Shown one piece after another: positions 35,439 through 46,322 of a DNA stretch of 46,322 nt (within the stretch, counting starts at the first letter, position 1; every line of letters starts with the position of its first letter). The notes under the pieces are model-generated. The model saw only the letters and a list, made by a program, of their open reading frames with translations. It made no database searches and was not told where the DNA came from. Where the stretch lies: the NCBI GenBank assembly GCA_030603635.1, contig JAUVXK010000008.1, positions 1-46,322 of the forward strand. Reading direction: 5' to 3'. The position numbers and the translations under genes were made by a program. The DNA is from Burkholderiales bacterium (GTDB lineage: Bacteria > Pseudomonadota > Gammaproteobacteria > Burkholderiales > Burkholderiaceae_C).

Positions 35439-35936
35439 ATGGACACGGTACTCAATTCAGGCAAAGGTTGGGTCGTTGCTTGCGGCGTTTTGTGGCTGGC
35501 ATCGGCCTCATGGGCAGCCAAGCCGGATGGCGGGCCGCCCGGCTTGGCACAGAGCGCGCTCAAGGCGCAGGCGTCCGGCGTGTCCGGCTCCGTCCAGATC
35601 GGGGGGGCGTCCGGAAGCGTCCATGTCCGTTTCGGGGACCCGCAGCGCCGCGCGGTGCGCGAGTACTACGGCCCGCTGTTGCGGGTGGGGCACTGCCCAC
35701 CGGGTCTGGCCAAGAAGAACAACGGCTGCCAGCCGCCTGGCCTGGCCAAGGCGTGGCGTATGGGGCAGCCGTTGCCGAGCGGGGTTGTGGTGTACCCCCT
35801 GCCGCGCGACCTGGAAATCCGCATGGGTACTCCACCGGCGGGCCACCGGTATGTTCGCGTGGCGGCCGACATCCTGCTCATCGCCATTGGCACAAGCATG
35901 GTGATCGACGCGATCGAAGACCTGGCCCGGCTCTGA
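35439..35936 (+). CDS. CigR/RcnB-like exported protein
   Basis: This 165-residue protein has a likely signal peptide (about residues 1-26, ending in SASWA). The mature part starts with a flexible glycine- and serine-rich region, then HCPPGLAKKNNGCQPPGLAKAW with a duplicated PPGLAK and two cysteines, then VVVYPLPRDLEIRMG and a hydrophobic ADILLIAIGTSMVIDAIEDL end. This pattern fits the CigR anti-virulence regulator/RcnB-like group. AGGAGG at 35424-35429 supports the start at 35439. It would act in the periplasm or at the inner membrane; the function in a non-pathogen is unknown. Confidence 0.82.
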   Translation: MDTVLNSGKGWVVACGVLWLASASWAAKPDGGPPGLAQSALKAQASGVSGSVQIGGASGSVHVRFGDPQRRAVREYYGPLLRVGHCPPGLAKKNNGCQPPGLAKAWRMGQPLPSGVVVYPLPRDLEIRMGTPPAGHRYVRVAADILLIAIGTSMVIDAIEDLARL

Positions 35937-35959
35937 TGCCCCTGTGGTGTTGCCCCACC

Positions 35960-38998
<3,039 letters not shown>

Positions 38999-39052
38999 GC
39001 GTAGAGCAACCCGCCATCATAGGCCGTCGCGCGGCATGCCGTCATCCGGCTT

Positions 39053-39061
39053 TGCTACACT
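39053..39061 (+). promoter_or_regulatory. Extended -10 promoter candidate for the trp operon
   Basis: TG-C-TACACT at 39053-39061 is an extended -10 element with no convincing -35 hexamer. Transcription would start around 39068, almost exactly at the ATG of the putative leader peptide. It lies 55 bases outside the divergent uvrA start. Confidence 0.4.
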
Positions 39062-39068
39062 GTGTGCC

Positions 39069-39161
39069 ATGTTCATTCCTGTCGGCCCGATCTCTGCGCG
39101 CCTGGCTGTTTTCTGCGGCCGGGGGGCTTGGCCCTGGCGCAAGCCAGCGAGCGCCATCTGA
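39069..39161 (+). CDS. trpL: Putative trp leader peptide
   Basis: A 30-codon open frame begins MFIPVGPISARLAV and ends PWRKPASAI before TGA. Codons 21 and 23 are both TGG (TGGCCCTGG), giving two nearly adjacent tryptophans upstream of a structured region and trpE. This is the arrangement expected for ribosome-mediated attenuation. No Shine-Dalgarno precedes the ATG, but the promoter candidate would make the mRNA start at or next to it, allowing leaderless initiation. A run of this size can occur by chance in GC-rich DNA, so the call is tentative. Confidence 0.4.
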   Translation: MFIPVGPISARLAVFCGRGAWPWRKPASAI

Positions 39162-39264
39162 CCCCGCCTGCGCCCGACTCGGGCGCACCGTGCTCCCGCC
39201 TCGTGGCGGGAGCGATCGAAGGATTGAACGCTCCGTGCGTCGGAGCTGAGCTGCAGGAGGCTCA
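39125..39264 (+). promoter_or_regulatory. Structured 5' leader of trpE
   Basis: Five stem-loops follow one another. GGCTTG/CAAGCC at 39125-39145 encloses most of the two Trp codons. TGCGCCCG/CGGGCGCA spans 39169-39187. GCTCCCGCC/GGCGGGAGC spans 39192-39213. GCTCCG/CGGAGC spans 39230-39246. TGAGC/GCTCA spans 39247-39264 and holds the AGGAG of trpE in its loop. GGAGC of the third can also pair with GCTCC of the fourth, so alternative folds exist. No T run follows, so control of translation or Rho access is more likely than an intrinsic terminator. Confidence 0.45.
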
Positions 39265-39265
39265 T

Positions 39266-40765
39266 GTGATCACCGAACTCGAATTCAAAAGCCTGGCCGG
39301 CCAAGGCTACAACCGCATCCCGCTTATGGTCGAGGCGTTTGCGGACCTCGAAACCCCGTTGTCCCTGTACCTGAAGCTGGCCCACAGCAAAGACGGCGGG
39401 CGCCACAGCTTCTTGCTGGAATCGGTGGTGGGGGGTGAGCGCTTCGGGCGCTACAGCTTCATCGGTTTACCCGCGCGCACCCTGTTGCGTACCACGGGTT
39501 TCGGGGCCGAGGCGAAAACCGAAGTCGTGCGTGACGGTGCCGTGGTCGAAACCCATCACGGCAACCCGCTGGATTTCATCGAGACGTATCAGCAGCGCTT
39601 CAAGGTGGCCCTGCGTCCCGGCCTGCCGCGTTTCTGTGGCGGGCTGGCCGGGTACTTCGGCTACGACACGGTGCGCCACATCGAGAGAAAGCTGGAGGCC
39701 ACCTGCCCGCCTGACACGCTGGGCTGCCCCGACATCCTGCTGCTTCAGACCGAAGAGCTGGCCGTGATCGACAACCTGTCGGGCAAGCTCTACCTCATCG
39801 TCTACGCCGACCCGGCCCAGCCTGAGGCCTATGGGCAGGCCAAGAAGCGGCTGCGTGAACTCAAGGACCAGCTCAAGTACTCGGTGAGTGCGCCGGTGGT
39901 GAAATCCGGTGAGCCCCACGCCGAGCAGCGCGAATTCGCCAAGGCCGACTTTCTGGCTGCGGTGGACCGGGCGAAGGAGCTGATCGCCGCCGGTGACTTC
40001 ATGCAGGTGCAGGTCGGCCAGCGCATCAGCAAGCGCTACCAGGCATCGCCGCTGAGCCTGTACCGGGCGCTGCGCTCGCTCAACCCCAGCCCTTACATGT
40101 ACTACTACCACTTTGGCGAATTCCAGGTGGTGGGGGCGTCGCCCGAAATCCTGGTGCGGCACGAGCACACGGAAGCCGGCGAGAAGGTCACCATCCGCCC
40201 GCTGGCCGGCACGCGACCGCGCGGAGCCACTCCGGAAAAGGACAAGGCGGCCGAGCAGGAACTGGTCAACGACCCCAAAGAGCGCGCCGAGCACGTGATG
40301 CTGATCGACCTCGCGCGCAACGACATCGGTCGCATCGCGCAGATCGGTTCCGTGAAGGTGACCGAGGCCTTCGCCATCGAGCGCTACAGCCACGTCATGC
40401 ACATCGTGAGCAACGTCGAGGGCCTGTTGAAGCCGGGCATGACCAGCATGGACGTGCTCAAGGCCACTTTCCCGGCGGGGACGCTCACGGGCGCGCCCAA
40501 GGTCCACGCCATGGAACTGATCGACCAGCTGGAGCCCTCCAAGCGCGGGCTGTACGGCGGCGCGGTGGGTTACCTCAGCTACGCGGGCGACATGGACCTG
40601 GCCATTGCCATCCGCACCGGTATCGTGAAAGACGGCACGCTCTACGTGCAGGCGGCGGCCGGTGTGGTGGCCGACTCCGTGCCCGAGATGGAATGGCGCG
40701 AAACCGAACACAAGGCCCGCGCGCTGCTGCGCGCCAGCGAACTGGTCGAGGAGGGTCTGGAATGA
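39266..40765 (+). CDS. trpE: Anthranilate synthase component I
   Basis: This 499-residue enzyme, with TrpG, converts chorismate and glutamine to anthranilate. The inhibitor-binding N-terminus carries [18 protein letters not shown], a typical Trp-binding LLES region. The chorismate-binding domain shows [64 protein letters not shown] and [14 protein letters not shown]. The start is GTG at 39266 with AGGAGG at 39255-39260; it gives [11 protein letters not shown], the family N-terminus. An out-of-frame ATG two bases earlier is followed at once by TGA. It overlaps trpG by four bases. Confidence 0.97.
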   Translation: MITELEFKSLAGQGYNRIPLMVEAFADLETPLSLYLKLAHSKDGGRHSFLLESVVGGERFGRYSFIGLPARTLLRTTGFGAEAKTEVVRDGAVVETHHGNPLDFIETYQQRFKVALRPGLPRFCGGLAGYFGYDTVRHIERKLEATCPPDTLGCPDILLLQTEELAVIDNLSGKLYLIVYADPAQPEAYGQAKKRLRELKDQLKYSVSAPVVKSGEPHAEQREFAKADFLAAVDRAKELIAAGDFMQVQVGQRISKRYQASPLSLYRALRSLNPSPYMYYYHFGEFQVVGASPEILVRHEHTEAGEKVTIRPLAGTRPRGATPEKDKAAEQELVNDPKERAEHVMLIDLARNDIGRIAQIGSVKVTEAFAIERYSHVMHIVSNVEGLLKPGMTSMDVLKATFPAGTLTGAPKVHAMELIDQLEPSKRGLYGGAVGYLSYAGDMDLAIAIRTGIVKDGTLYVQAAAGVVADSVPEMEWRETEHKARALLRASELVEEGLE

Positions 40766-41340
40766 GCCGCGTCAAACTCCTCATGGTGGACAACTACGAC
40801 TCGTTCACCTACAACATCGTGCAGTACTTCGGCGAACTGGGTGCCGAGGTGGAGGTCTTCCGCAACGACGAGATCACCCTGGAAGGCATTGCCGCCCGAG
40901 CGCCCGATCGGCTGGTGATTTCGCCGGGGCCTTGCTCCCCTGCGGAAGCGGGCATCTCGATCGCGGCGATTCAGCACTTTGCGGGTCGGTTGCCGATACT
41001 GGGTGTGTGCCTCGGCCACCAGAGCATTGGCGCCGCGTTCGGCGGCACCATCGTACGCGCGCAGGAACTCATGCACGGCAAGACCAGCGTCATCACCACC
41101 ACGCAGGAAGGCGTGTTCGCCGGACTCCCTCCGCAGTTCGTCGTCAACCGCTACCACTCGCTGGCCATCGAGCGCGCCACCTGCCCCGAGGTGCTGAAAG
41201 TCACGGCCTGGACGGACGACGGCGAGATCATGGGCGTGTGCCACCGCGAACTGCCCATACAAGGCGTGCAGTTCCACCCCGAATCCATCCTCACCGAGCA
41301 TGGGCACGCCATGCTGAAGAACTTCCTGAGGGCTGCCTGA
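40762..41340 (+). CDS. trpG: Anthranilate synthase component II (glutamine amidotransferase)
   Basis: This 192-residue class I amidotransferase supplies ammonia to TrpE. The catalytic Cys is in [10 protein letters not shown], the His and Glu in [14 protein letters not shown], and the N-terminal [11 protein letters not shown] and [11 protein letters not shown] are typical. In many bacteria the same subunit also serves PabB; no pab gene is in the window. It overlaps trpE (ATGA) and the threonine aldolase gene (TGATG), so all are translationally coupled. Confidence 0.96.
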   Translation: MSRVKLLMVDNYDSFTYNIVQYFGELGAEVEVFRNDEITLEGIAARAPDRLVISPGPCSPAEAGISIAAIQHFAGRLPILGVCLGHQSIGAAFGGTIVRAQELMHGKTSVITTTQEGVFAGLPPQFVVNRYHSLAIERATCPEVLKVTAWTDDGEIMGVCHRELPIQGVQFHPESILTEHGHAMLKNFLRAA

Positions 41341-42422
41341 TGTCCGTGGTCGATCTCCGCAGCGATACCGTCACCCGCCCCACCGCCGCGATGCGCGAGG
41401 CGATGATGGCGGCCCCGCTGGGTGACGACGTGTTTGGTGACGATCCGACGGTCAACCAACTGCAGGAGCGCATCGCCGCGCTCACCGGCAAGGCGGCCGC
41501 GCTGTTCATGCCCTCTGGCACGCAGAGCAACCTGTGCGGCATCCTGGCCCATTGCGGCCGCGGTGACGAATACCTCGTCGGACAGTTGGCGCATACCTAC
41601 CGCTACGAAGGCGGAGGCGCGGCGGTGTTTGGCAGCGTGCAGCCGCAGCCCTTGCTGCAGGACGCCTCGGGCCGCATGAGCCTGGCCGACATCGAAGCCG
41701 CCATCAAGCCCGACGATCCGCACTTCGCCCGCACCCGGCTGCTGTGCCTGGAAAACACCTGGAACGGCCACGTCATGCCCGACGATTACCTGCGTGACGC
41801 CACCGCGCTGGCCCGCCGGCATGGCCTGGCCACGCACCTGGACGGCGCCCGCGTGTTCAACGCGGCGGTGGCCTCGGCGGCGCCAGGGCAGGGGACCCTC
41901 AACCGGCTGCGCGAGATCGCTGACCATTTCGACAGTCTGTCCGTCTGCTTCAGCAAGGGGTTGGGGGCGCCCGTCGGGTCGGCCCTGTGCGGTTCGCGGG
42001 AGCTGATCGATCGGGCGCGCCGCCTTCGCAAGATGGCCGGTGGTGGTCTGCGCCAGGCGGGCCTGCTGGCAGCAGCGGCGCTGCACGCGCTGGACCACCA
42101 CGTGGACCGGCTGGCGCAAGACCATGCCAATGCACAGCGTCTGGCTACTGGCCTCGCAGGCATTCCCGGCCTGAGCGTGCGCTCCGCCCAGACCAACATC
42201 GTGTTTCTGGATGTGGCCGATGGACGCGGCCCCGCTTTGCTGGATCACCTCAAGACCCACGGCGTGCTCGCCACCGGGCTCATCGGCCTGCGGTTTGTCA
42301 CGCACCTGGATGTGGGCGAGGCCGGTATCGACCGTGCGCTGGACTGCATACGCGGCTTCTTTGCTGCCCCAGGCGCTGCCGGTGCGGCCGCGCAGCACTC
42401 GCCAGGCACAGCCGTCTACTGA
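41340..42422 (+). CDS. ltaE: Low-specificity L-threonine aldolase
   Basis: This 360-residue PLP enzyme cleaves L-threonine or allo-threonine to glycine and acetaldehyde. VVDLRSDTVTRPTAAMREAM opens the family, and LHLDGARVFNAAV-like and SLSVCFSKGLGAPVGS segments hold the cofactor aspartate and Schiff-base lysine. It is about 25 residues longer than E. coli LtaE because of an alanine-rich C-terminal tail. The start overlaps the trpG stop by one base. An RhtB/LysE exporter gene follows 21 bases later. Its presence inside the trp operon is not required for Trp synthesis. Confidence 0.94.
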   Translation: MSVVDLRSDTVTRPTAAMREAMMAAPLGDDVFGDDPTVNQLQERIAALTGKAAALFMPSGTQSNLCGILAHCGRGDEYLVGQLAHTYRYEGGGAAVFGSVQPQPLLQDASGRMSLADIEAAIKPDDPHFARTRLLCLENTWNGHVMPDDYLRDATALARRHGLATHLDGARVFNAAVASAAPGQGTLNRLREIADHFDSLSVCFSKGLGAPVGSALCGSRELIDRARRLRKMAGGGLRQAGLLAAAALHALDHHVDRLAQDHANAQRLATGLAGIPGLSVRSAQTNIVFLDVADGRGPALLDHLKTHGVLATGLIGLRFVTHLDVGEAGIDRALDCIRGFFAAPGAAGAAAQHSPGTAVY

Positions 42423-42443
42423 CGCCACCCCGCAGGAGACACC

Positions 42444-43115
42444 ATGCCTGACAGCCACCAACTGCTCATGTTCATCGCGGCCGGCTGGCTGCTTAACCTC
42501 ACGCCGGGGCCGGACGTGCTCTACATTGTGTCCAATGCGCTCAAGTCGGGCACGCGGGCGGGCATCGTGGCGGGGCTGGGCATCACCACCGGGTGCTTCG
42601 TGCATATCTTCGCGGCCGCCGTGGGTGTGGGGGCGCTGCTGGCCACCTCGGCCATGGCGTTCACCGTGCTCAAGTGGCTGGGCGCGGCCTACCTGATGTG
42701 GATGGGCGTGCGCATCCTGCTGTCCAAGCCCTCGGGCGATGGCGGCAGCGCGGCGGCCATCGCGGCGGCACAGGGTGGTGCGTTGTCCGGCGCCGCCACG
42801 TCACTGTCCAAGGTGTTTCTGGGCGGCTTCTGGACCAACGTGCTCAACCCCAAGGTCGGCATCTTCTTCCTGGCCTTCGTGCCCCAGTTCATCTCGCCGG
42901 GCTCCGAGAACAAGGCGCTGGCCTTCGTGTTGCTGGGTGTGCTGTTCAACGTCAACGCCATCCCGGTCAACACCGGCTGGGCGCTGGCCGCTGGCTGGAT
43001 GGCGCGCCGCGTTGGCGCCGTGCAGCGCGTAATGCACTGGCTGGACCGCGCCGCAGGCTTCATGTTCGTCGGCTTTGGCCTCAAGCTGGCCATGACCGAC
43101 AATCCCGGCCAGTGA
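42444..43115 (+). CDS. LysE/RhtB-family amino acid exporter
   Basis: This 223-residue inner-membrane protein has about six hydrophobic segments. The family opening [21 protein letters not shown] and [21 protein letters not shown] in the middle mark RhtB/LysE translocators, which export threonine, homoserine, lysine or related amino acids. It sits between the threonine aldolase gene and trpD, so threonine or a Trp-pathway amino acid are both reasonable guesses. GGAGA precedes the start at 42444. Substrate is not deducible from sequence. Confidence 0.92.
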   Translation: MPDSHQLLMFIAAGWLLNLTPGPDVLYIVSNALKSGTRAGIVAGLGITTGCFVHIFAAAVGVGALLATSAMAFTVLKWLGAAYLMWMGVRILLSKPSGDGGSAAAIAAAQGGALSGAATSLSKVFLGGFWTNVLNPKVGIFFLAFVPQFISPGSENKALAFVLLGVLFNVNAIPVNTGWALAAGWMARRVGAVQRVMHWLDRAAGFMFVGFGLKLAMTDNPGQ

Positions 43116-43141
43116 CCAGGCCACGTCTACGGAGATCACTC

Positions 43142-44185
43142 ATGCCCCATTCTCACAAGATCACCCCGCAGGAAGCGCTGCAGCGCACCATTGAGCACCG
43201 CGAAATCTTCCACGACGAGATGCTGCACCTGATGCGCCTCATCATGGGCGGCGAGATGTCGCCCGTCATGATGGCCTCGCTCATCACCGGGCTGCGCGTG
43301 AAGAAGGAAACCATCGGCGAGATCACGGCGGCCGCCCAGGTGATGCGCGAGTTCTCCACCAAGGTGGAGGTGTCAGACCGCACACACATGGTGGACATCG
43401 TGGGCACGGGCGGCGATGGCTCGCACACCTTCAACATTTCCACATGTTCCATGTTTGTGGCGGCCGCGGCCGGCGCCAAGGTCAGCAAGCACGGGGGGCG
43501 CAGCGTGTCCAGCAAATCCGGCAGCGCCGACGTGCTGGAAAACCTGGGAGTCAATATCCACCTGAAGCCCGAGCAGATCGCTGCCTGCATCGAACGGACA
43601 GGTATCGGCTTCATGTTCGCGCCGAATCATCACCCCGCGATGAAGAACGTGGCGCCGGTGCGCAAGGAGCTCGGTATCAAGACCATCTTCAACATCCTCG
43701 GGCCGCTGACCAATCCGGCCAGCGCACCGAACATCCTGATGGGGGTGTTCCATCCGGACCTGGTCGGCATTCAGGTGCGTGCCCTGCAGCGTCTGGGCGT
43801 CGAGCACGCCGTGGTGGTCTATGGGAAGGACGGTATGGACGAGGTGAGCCTGGGGGCGGGCACCCTGGTCGGTGAACTGCTCAACGGCGAGATCACCGAG
43901 TACGAAATCCATCCTGAGGATTTTGGTCTCACCATGGCCAGCAATCGCGCGCTCAAGGTCGAAACGCCAGAGGAGTCGCGAGCCATGCTGCTGGGCGTGC
44001 TCGACAACCAGCCCGGCCCGGCCCGCGACATCGTGGCGCTCAACGCCGGTGTGGCGCTCTATGCCGCCAATGTGGCGCCTTCCATGGAGGCCGGTATCGG
44101 GCTCGCCGACCGGACGCTGGCCTCCGGTGCCGCCAAGGCCAAGCTGGAACAGTTCATCACCACGGCCCATGCGCTGGGCGCCTGA
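43142..44185 (+). CDS. trpD: Anthranilate phosphoribosyltransferase
   Basis: This 347-residue enzyme joins anthranilate to [21 protein letters not shown] at about residues 81-97 binds PRPP phosphate, [21 protein letters not shown] follows, and [21 protein letters not shown] and [11 protein letters not shown] complete the signature. CGGAGA lies seven bases before the start. It follows the exporter by 26 bases and precedes trpC by 13, so it stays in the trp transcript despite the two inserted genes. Confidence 0.97.
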   Translation: MPHSHKITPQEALQRTIEHREIFHDEMLHLMRLIMGGEMSPVMMASLITGLRVKKETIGEITAAAQVMREFSTKVEVSDRTHMVDIVGTGGDGSHTFNISTCSMFVAAAAGAKVSKHGGRSVSSKSGSADVLENLGVNIHLKPEQIAACIERTGIGFMFAPNHHPAMKNVAPVRKELGIKTIFNILGPLTNPASAPNILMGVFHPDLVGIQVRALQRLGVEHAVVVYGKDGMDEVSLGAGTLVGELLNGEITEYEIHPEDFGLTMASNRALKVETPEESRAMLLGVLDNQPGPARDIVALNAGVALYAANVAPSMEAGIGLADRTLASGAAKAKLEQFITTAHALGA

Positions 44186-44198
44186 CGGAAATCCTGCC

Positions 44199-44993
44199 AT
44201 GAGTGACATCCTGGAGAAAATCGTCGCCACCAAGCGCGAGGAAATCGCCGCCGCGCAAAAGCGTGCGCCTCTGGCTGCCATGCGCCAGGACGCCGAGTCC
44301 CGCCTGTTGACCCGCGATTTTGTGGGGGCGATGCGCGCCAAGATTGTCCATGGGCAGCCCGCAGTGATCGCCGAGATCAAGAAGGCCAGCCCGTCCAAGG
44401 GCGTGATTCGCGAGGACTTCGTTCCCGCCGACATCGCCCAGAGCTACGCCGAGCACGGAGCGGCCTGTCTGTCGGTGCTCACCGATCGGCAGTACTTCCA
44501 GGGGGCGCCGGATTACCTCAAGCAGGCGCGCGCTTCCTGTGGCCTGCCTGTGCTGCGCAAGGACTTCATGGTTGACCCGTACCAGGTCTACGAGGCCCGC
44601 TCCATGGGCGCGGACTGCATCCTGCTGATCGCCGCGTGCCTGGACGACGCGCAGATGGCGGACCTGGAAGCCGTGGCCCTGGGGCTGAATATGGCGGTGC
44701 TGGTGGAGGTGCATGACCGCGACGAGCTGCACCGGGCCCTCAGGCTGCGCACCCCGCTGTTGGGGATCAACAACCGCAATCTGCGCACGTTCGAGGTCAC
44801 GCTGGACACCACACTCGGCATGCTGGCCGACGTGCCTGCGGATCGTCTGCTGGTCACCGAAAGCGGCATTCTCGGGCGCCCAGACGTGGCGCGCATGCGC
44901 GCGGCGGGGGTGCATGCCTTTCTCGTCGGCGAGGCCTTCATGCGGGCACCCGATCCCGGCGTTGCCCTGGCGGACCTGTTCGGTTTCGCGTGA
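44199..44993 (+). CDS. trpC: Indole-3-glycerol phosphate synthase
   Basis: This 264-residue TIM-barrel enzyme makes indole-3-glycerol phosphate. [16 protein letters not shown] carries the catalytic lysine and phosphate loop, [26 protein letters not shown] the second lysine, and [12 protein letters not shown] and VTESGI the remaining active-site strands. There is no fused TrpF domain. It is 13 bases after trpD. Its stop overlaps a possible GTG start of ung by four bases. Confidence 0.97.
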   Translation: MSDILEKIVATKREEIAAAQKRAPLAAMRQDAESRLLTRDFVGAMRAKIVHGQPAVIAEIKKASPSKGVIREDFVPADIAQSYAEHGAACLSVLTDRQYFQGAPDYLKQARASCGLPVLRKDFMVDPYQVYEARSMGADCILLIAACLDDAQMADLEAVALGLNMAVLVEVHDRDELHRALRLRTPLLGINNRNLRTFEVTLDTTLGMLADVPADRLLVTESGILGRPDVARMRAAGVHAFLVGEAFMRAPDPGVALADLFGFA

Positions 44994-45760
44994 AATCGCC
45001 GGCCAGCATGCCGCTCTTCGCCAACGACGAGCCGCTGGGGGCTGCGTCGGCAGGGCGGCTCACCGCCTGGGCGCCCGACACGTGGACCATCGCCGATGAC
45101 TGGGGTCCGGTCTGGAAGGCGTTTCTGGCCGGCCCGGATGGGCGTCGGCTGGCGCAGCGCCTGGCCGACCGCCTGGCCGCCGGGGTGACGGTTTACCCGG
45201 CTCAGCCGCTGCGCGCGCTGGGCCTGACATCGCTGGCCGAGACCCGCGTGGTCCTGCTGGGGCAAGATCCCTACCATGGCCCGGGTCAGGCAGAAGGGCT
45301 GGCGTTTTCGGTGCCGTCACAGCAGAAGTCGCCTCCGTCGCTGCGGAACATCGGCGCCGAACTGCATCGAGATCTGGGCGGCATGCTGCCGACCGGCAGC
45401 CTGCTCGGCTGGGCCCGCCAAGGCGTGTTGCTCCTCAACACCACCCTGACCGTGGAGGACGGTTGTCCGGCCAGCCATGCCCGTTGGGGCTGGGAGGCGT
45501 TCACCGACGAGGTCATCCGCCTGTGCGCCACCCAAGGGTCCCCCAAGGCGTTCCTGCTCTGGGGGGGGCACGCCCAGGCCAAGCGTGGTCTGATCAACGG
45601 TCAGGACCAGGGCCATCTGGTGCTGGAGGCGAATCATCCGTCGCCGTTGTCGGCCAGAAGGCCGCCTGTGCCGTTCATGGGCTGCGGCCATTTTGGAGAG
45701 GTCAACCGCTGGCTGGCCGCTCGTGGTGAAAAAACCATCGACTGGTTTGCTATTCCATGA
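44990..45760 (+). CDS. ung: Uracil-DNA glycosylase
   Basis: This 256-residue family 1 enzyme removes uracil from [26 protein letters not shown] carries the catalytic aspartate and water-activating loop, [12 protein letters not shown] and [11 protein letters not shown] are conserved, and [13 protein letters not shown] holds the catalytic histidine and leucine loop. The start GTG at 44990 overlaps the trpC stop (GTGA); ATG at 45008 is a good alternative that removes six residues. It ends the trp transcript as a DNA-repair gene. Confidence 0.96.
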   Translation: MKSPASMPLFANDEPLGAASAGRLTAWAPDTWTIADDWGPVWKAFLAGPDGRRLAQRLADRLAAGVTVYPAQPLRALGLTSLAETRVVLLGQDPYHGPGQAEGLAFSVPSQQKSPPSLRNIGAELHRDLGGMLPTGSLLGWARQGVLLLNTTLTVEDGCPASHARWGWEAFTDEVIRLCATQGSPKAFLLWGGHAQAKRGLINGQDQGHLVLEANHPSPLSARRPPVPFMGCGHFGEVNRWLAARGEKTIDWFAIP

Positions 45761-45776
45761 AAATCCGTGGCATAAT
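45747..45776 (+). promoter_or_regulatory. Promoter candidate for the tRNA-tuf cluster
   Basis: TTGCTA (45747-45752) and CATAAT (45771-45776) are spaced by 18 bases, overlapping the end of ung. Transcription would start near 45783, six bases before tRNA-Tyr. Both hexamers deviate by only a few bases from consensus, which fits strong tRNA expression. Confidence 0.55.
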
Positions 45777-45788
45777 CTGTGGCTCGCC

Positions 45789-45874
45789 GGAGGGGTGCCC
45801 GAGTGGCTAAAGGGGGCAGACTGTAAATCTGTTGGCTTACGCCTACGCTGGTTCGAATCCAGCCTCCTCCACCA
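45789..45874 (+). tRNA. tRNA-Tyr (anticodon GTA)
   Basis: This is an 86-base class II tRNA with a long variable arm (after the anticodon stem, around TTGGCTTACGCC). The acceptor stem pairs GGAGGGG with CTCCTCC (one G-U), the discriminator is A, and CCA is encoded. GTA lies between ACT and AAT in the loop. It is the first of three tRNAs before tuf. Confidence 0.95.
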
Positions 45875-45927
45875 GCGAAACTGAAGTTGAGCGGACTGTG
45901 GGTCTGCGTCAGGCCGGTTGGCAAGAT

Positions 45928-46001
45928 GCGGGAGTAGTTCAATGGTAGAACCCCAGCCTTCCAAGCTGATGACGCGGGTTCGATTCCCGTCTCCCGCTCC
46001 A
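45928..46001 (+). tRNA. tRNA-Gly (anticodon TCC)
   Basis: This is a 74-base tRNA. GCGGGAG pairs with CTCCCGC, the discriminator is T and CCA is encoded. The loop CTTCCAA gives anticodon TCC, and the T arm is GCGGGTTCGATTCCCGT. It lies 53 bases after tRNA-Tyr. Confidence 0.95.
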
Positions 46002-46056
46002 GCTACGGTTTCGAAGGTTGCGGCAAAGTTTTGAATGGCAGTCGTCAGGCTGCTAT

Positions 46057-46131
<75 letters not shown>

Positions 46132-46181
46132 ATCCATTGGTGTGTTTGTAATTTCGGCAATTTTCAAATCGGAGCTGAAAA

Positions 46182-46322
46182 ATGGCAAAGGAAAAATTCG
46201 AGCGGACCAAGCCGCACGTGAACGTGGGCACCATCGGTCACGTGGACCATGGCAAGACCACGCTGACGGCTGCCATCACCACCGTGCTGGCGCAGAAGTT
46301 CGGCGGTCAGGCCAAGGCCTAT
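46182..46322 (+). CDS. tuf: Elongation factor Tu (5' part)
   Basis: The first 47 codons are present, starting [19 protein letters not shown] and then the GTP-binding G1 motif GHVDHGKTT. The rest lies beyond the window. The start is preceded by GGAG at 46171-46174. Gene order tRNA-Tyr, tRNA-Gly, tRNA-Thr, tuf is typical of betaproteobacteria, where secE, nusG and ribosomal protein genes follow. Confidence 0.97.
   Translation, partial: MAKEKFERTKPHVNVGTIGHVDHGKTTLTAAITTVLAQKFGGQAKAY

Overview
The window looks like a high-GC chromosomal segment from a betaproteobacterium of the order Burkholderiales, probably near the Comamonadaceae. Supporting signs are the 5S rRNA sequence, an N-terminal-only MetH gene, a DUF1840 gene, a Bug-type solute receptor, the trpE-trpG-(exporter)-trpD-trpC-ung order, and a tRNA-Tyr/tRNA-Gly/tRNA-Thr cluster directly before tuf. 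The genus cannot be fixed by eye.

Left end (1-4.8 kb): the tail of an rRNA operon (23S end, spacer, 5S, terminator) is followed almost without a gap by a homocysteine methyltransferase gene that corresponds only to the first domain of MetH. Next comes a tightly overlapping three-gene signalling unit: a GGDEF diguanylate cyclase, a MinD/FlhG-like ATPase, and an HDOD protein with a probable GAF-like C-terminus.

Aromatic or organic acid catabolism (4.8-20.6 kb): a MarR-regulated set on the minus strand encodes a benzoate-type CoA ligase, an acyl-CoA dehydrogenase and an unusual crotonase. A palindromic operator candidate lies upstream. Then come DUF1840, a small unassigned protein and an orphan Bug receptor. 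A long minus-strand operon follows, in the order CoA ligase, LivG, LivH, LivM, LivK, LivF, PaaK-like ligase, so a branched-chain-type ABC importer sits between two CoA ligases. A Crp/Fnr regulator is divergent from it across a CTAGG-repeat region.

Housekeeping and stress block (20.6-35.9 kb): an RluF-type pseudouridine synthase, HtpG, a P-loop protein with an altered Walker A motif, SrkA kinase, a methyltransferase, a CPA2-type antiporter, a YbdK-type ligase, a PLP aminotransferase, a DrrAB/NodIJ-type ABC exporter, phosphatidylserine decarboxylase, AMP nucleosidase, glutathione reductase and a CigR/RcnB-like exported protein.

Right end (36-46.3 kb): uvrA is divergent from a tryptophan operon. 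Its leader has a possible short peptide with two nearby Trp codons and several hairpins. The operon runs trpE, trpG, threonine aldolase, RhtB/LysE exporter, trpD, trpC, ung. Three tRNAs and the start of tuf close the window.

No insertion sequence, prophage, CRISPR array or toxin-antitoxin pair was seen. Most of the window is ordinary core genome. The points most worth following are the trpE leader, the crotonase without either catalytic glutamate, the Asp-substituted P-loop protein, the PaaK-like ligase without a normal P-loop, the hairpins between livK and livF, and the MetH half-gene behind the rRNA operon.
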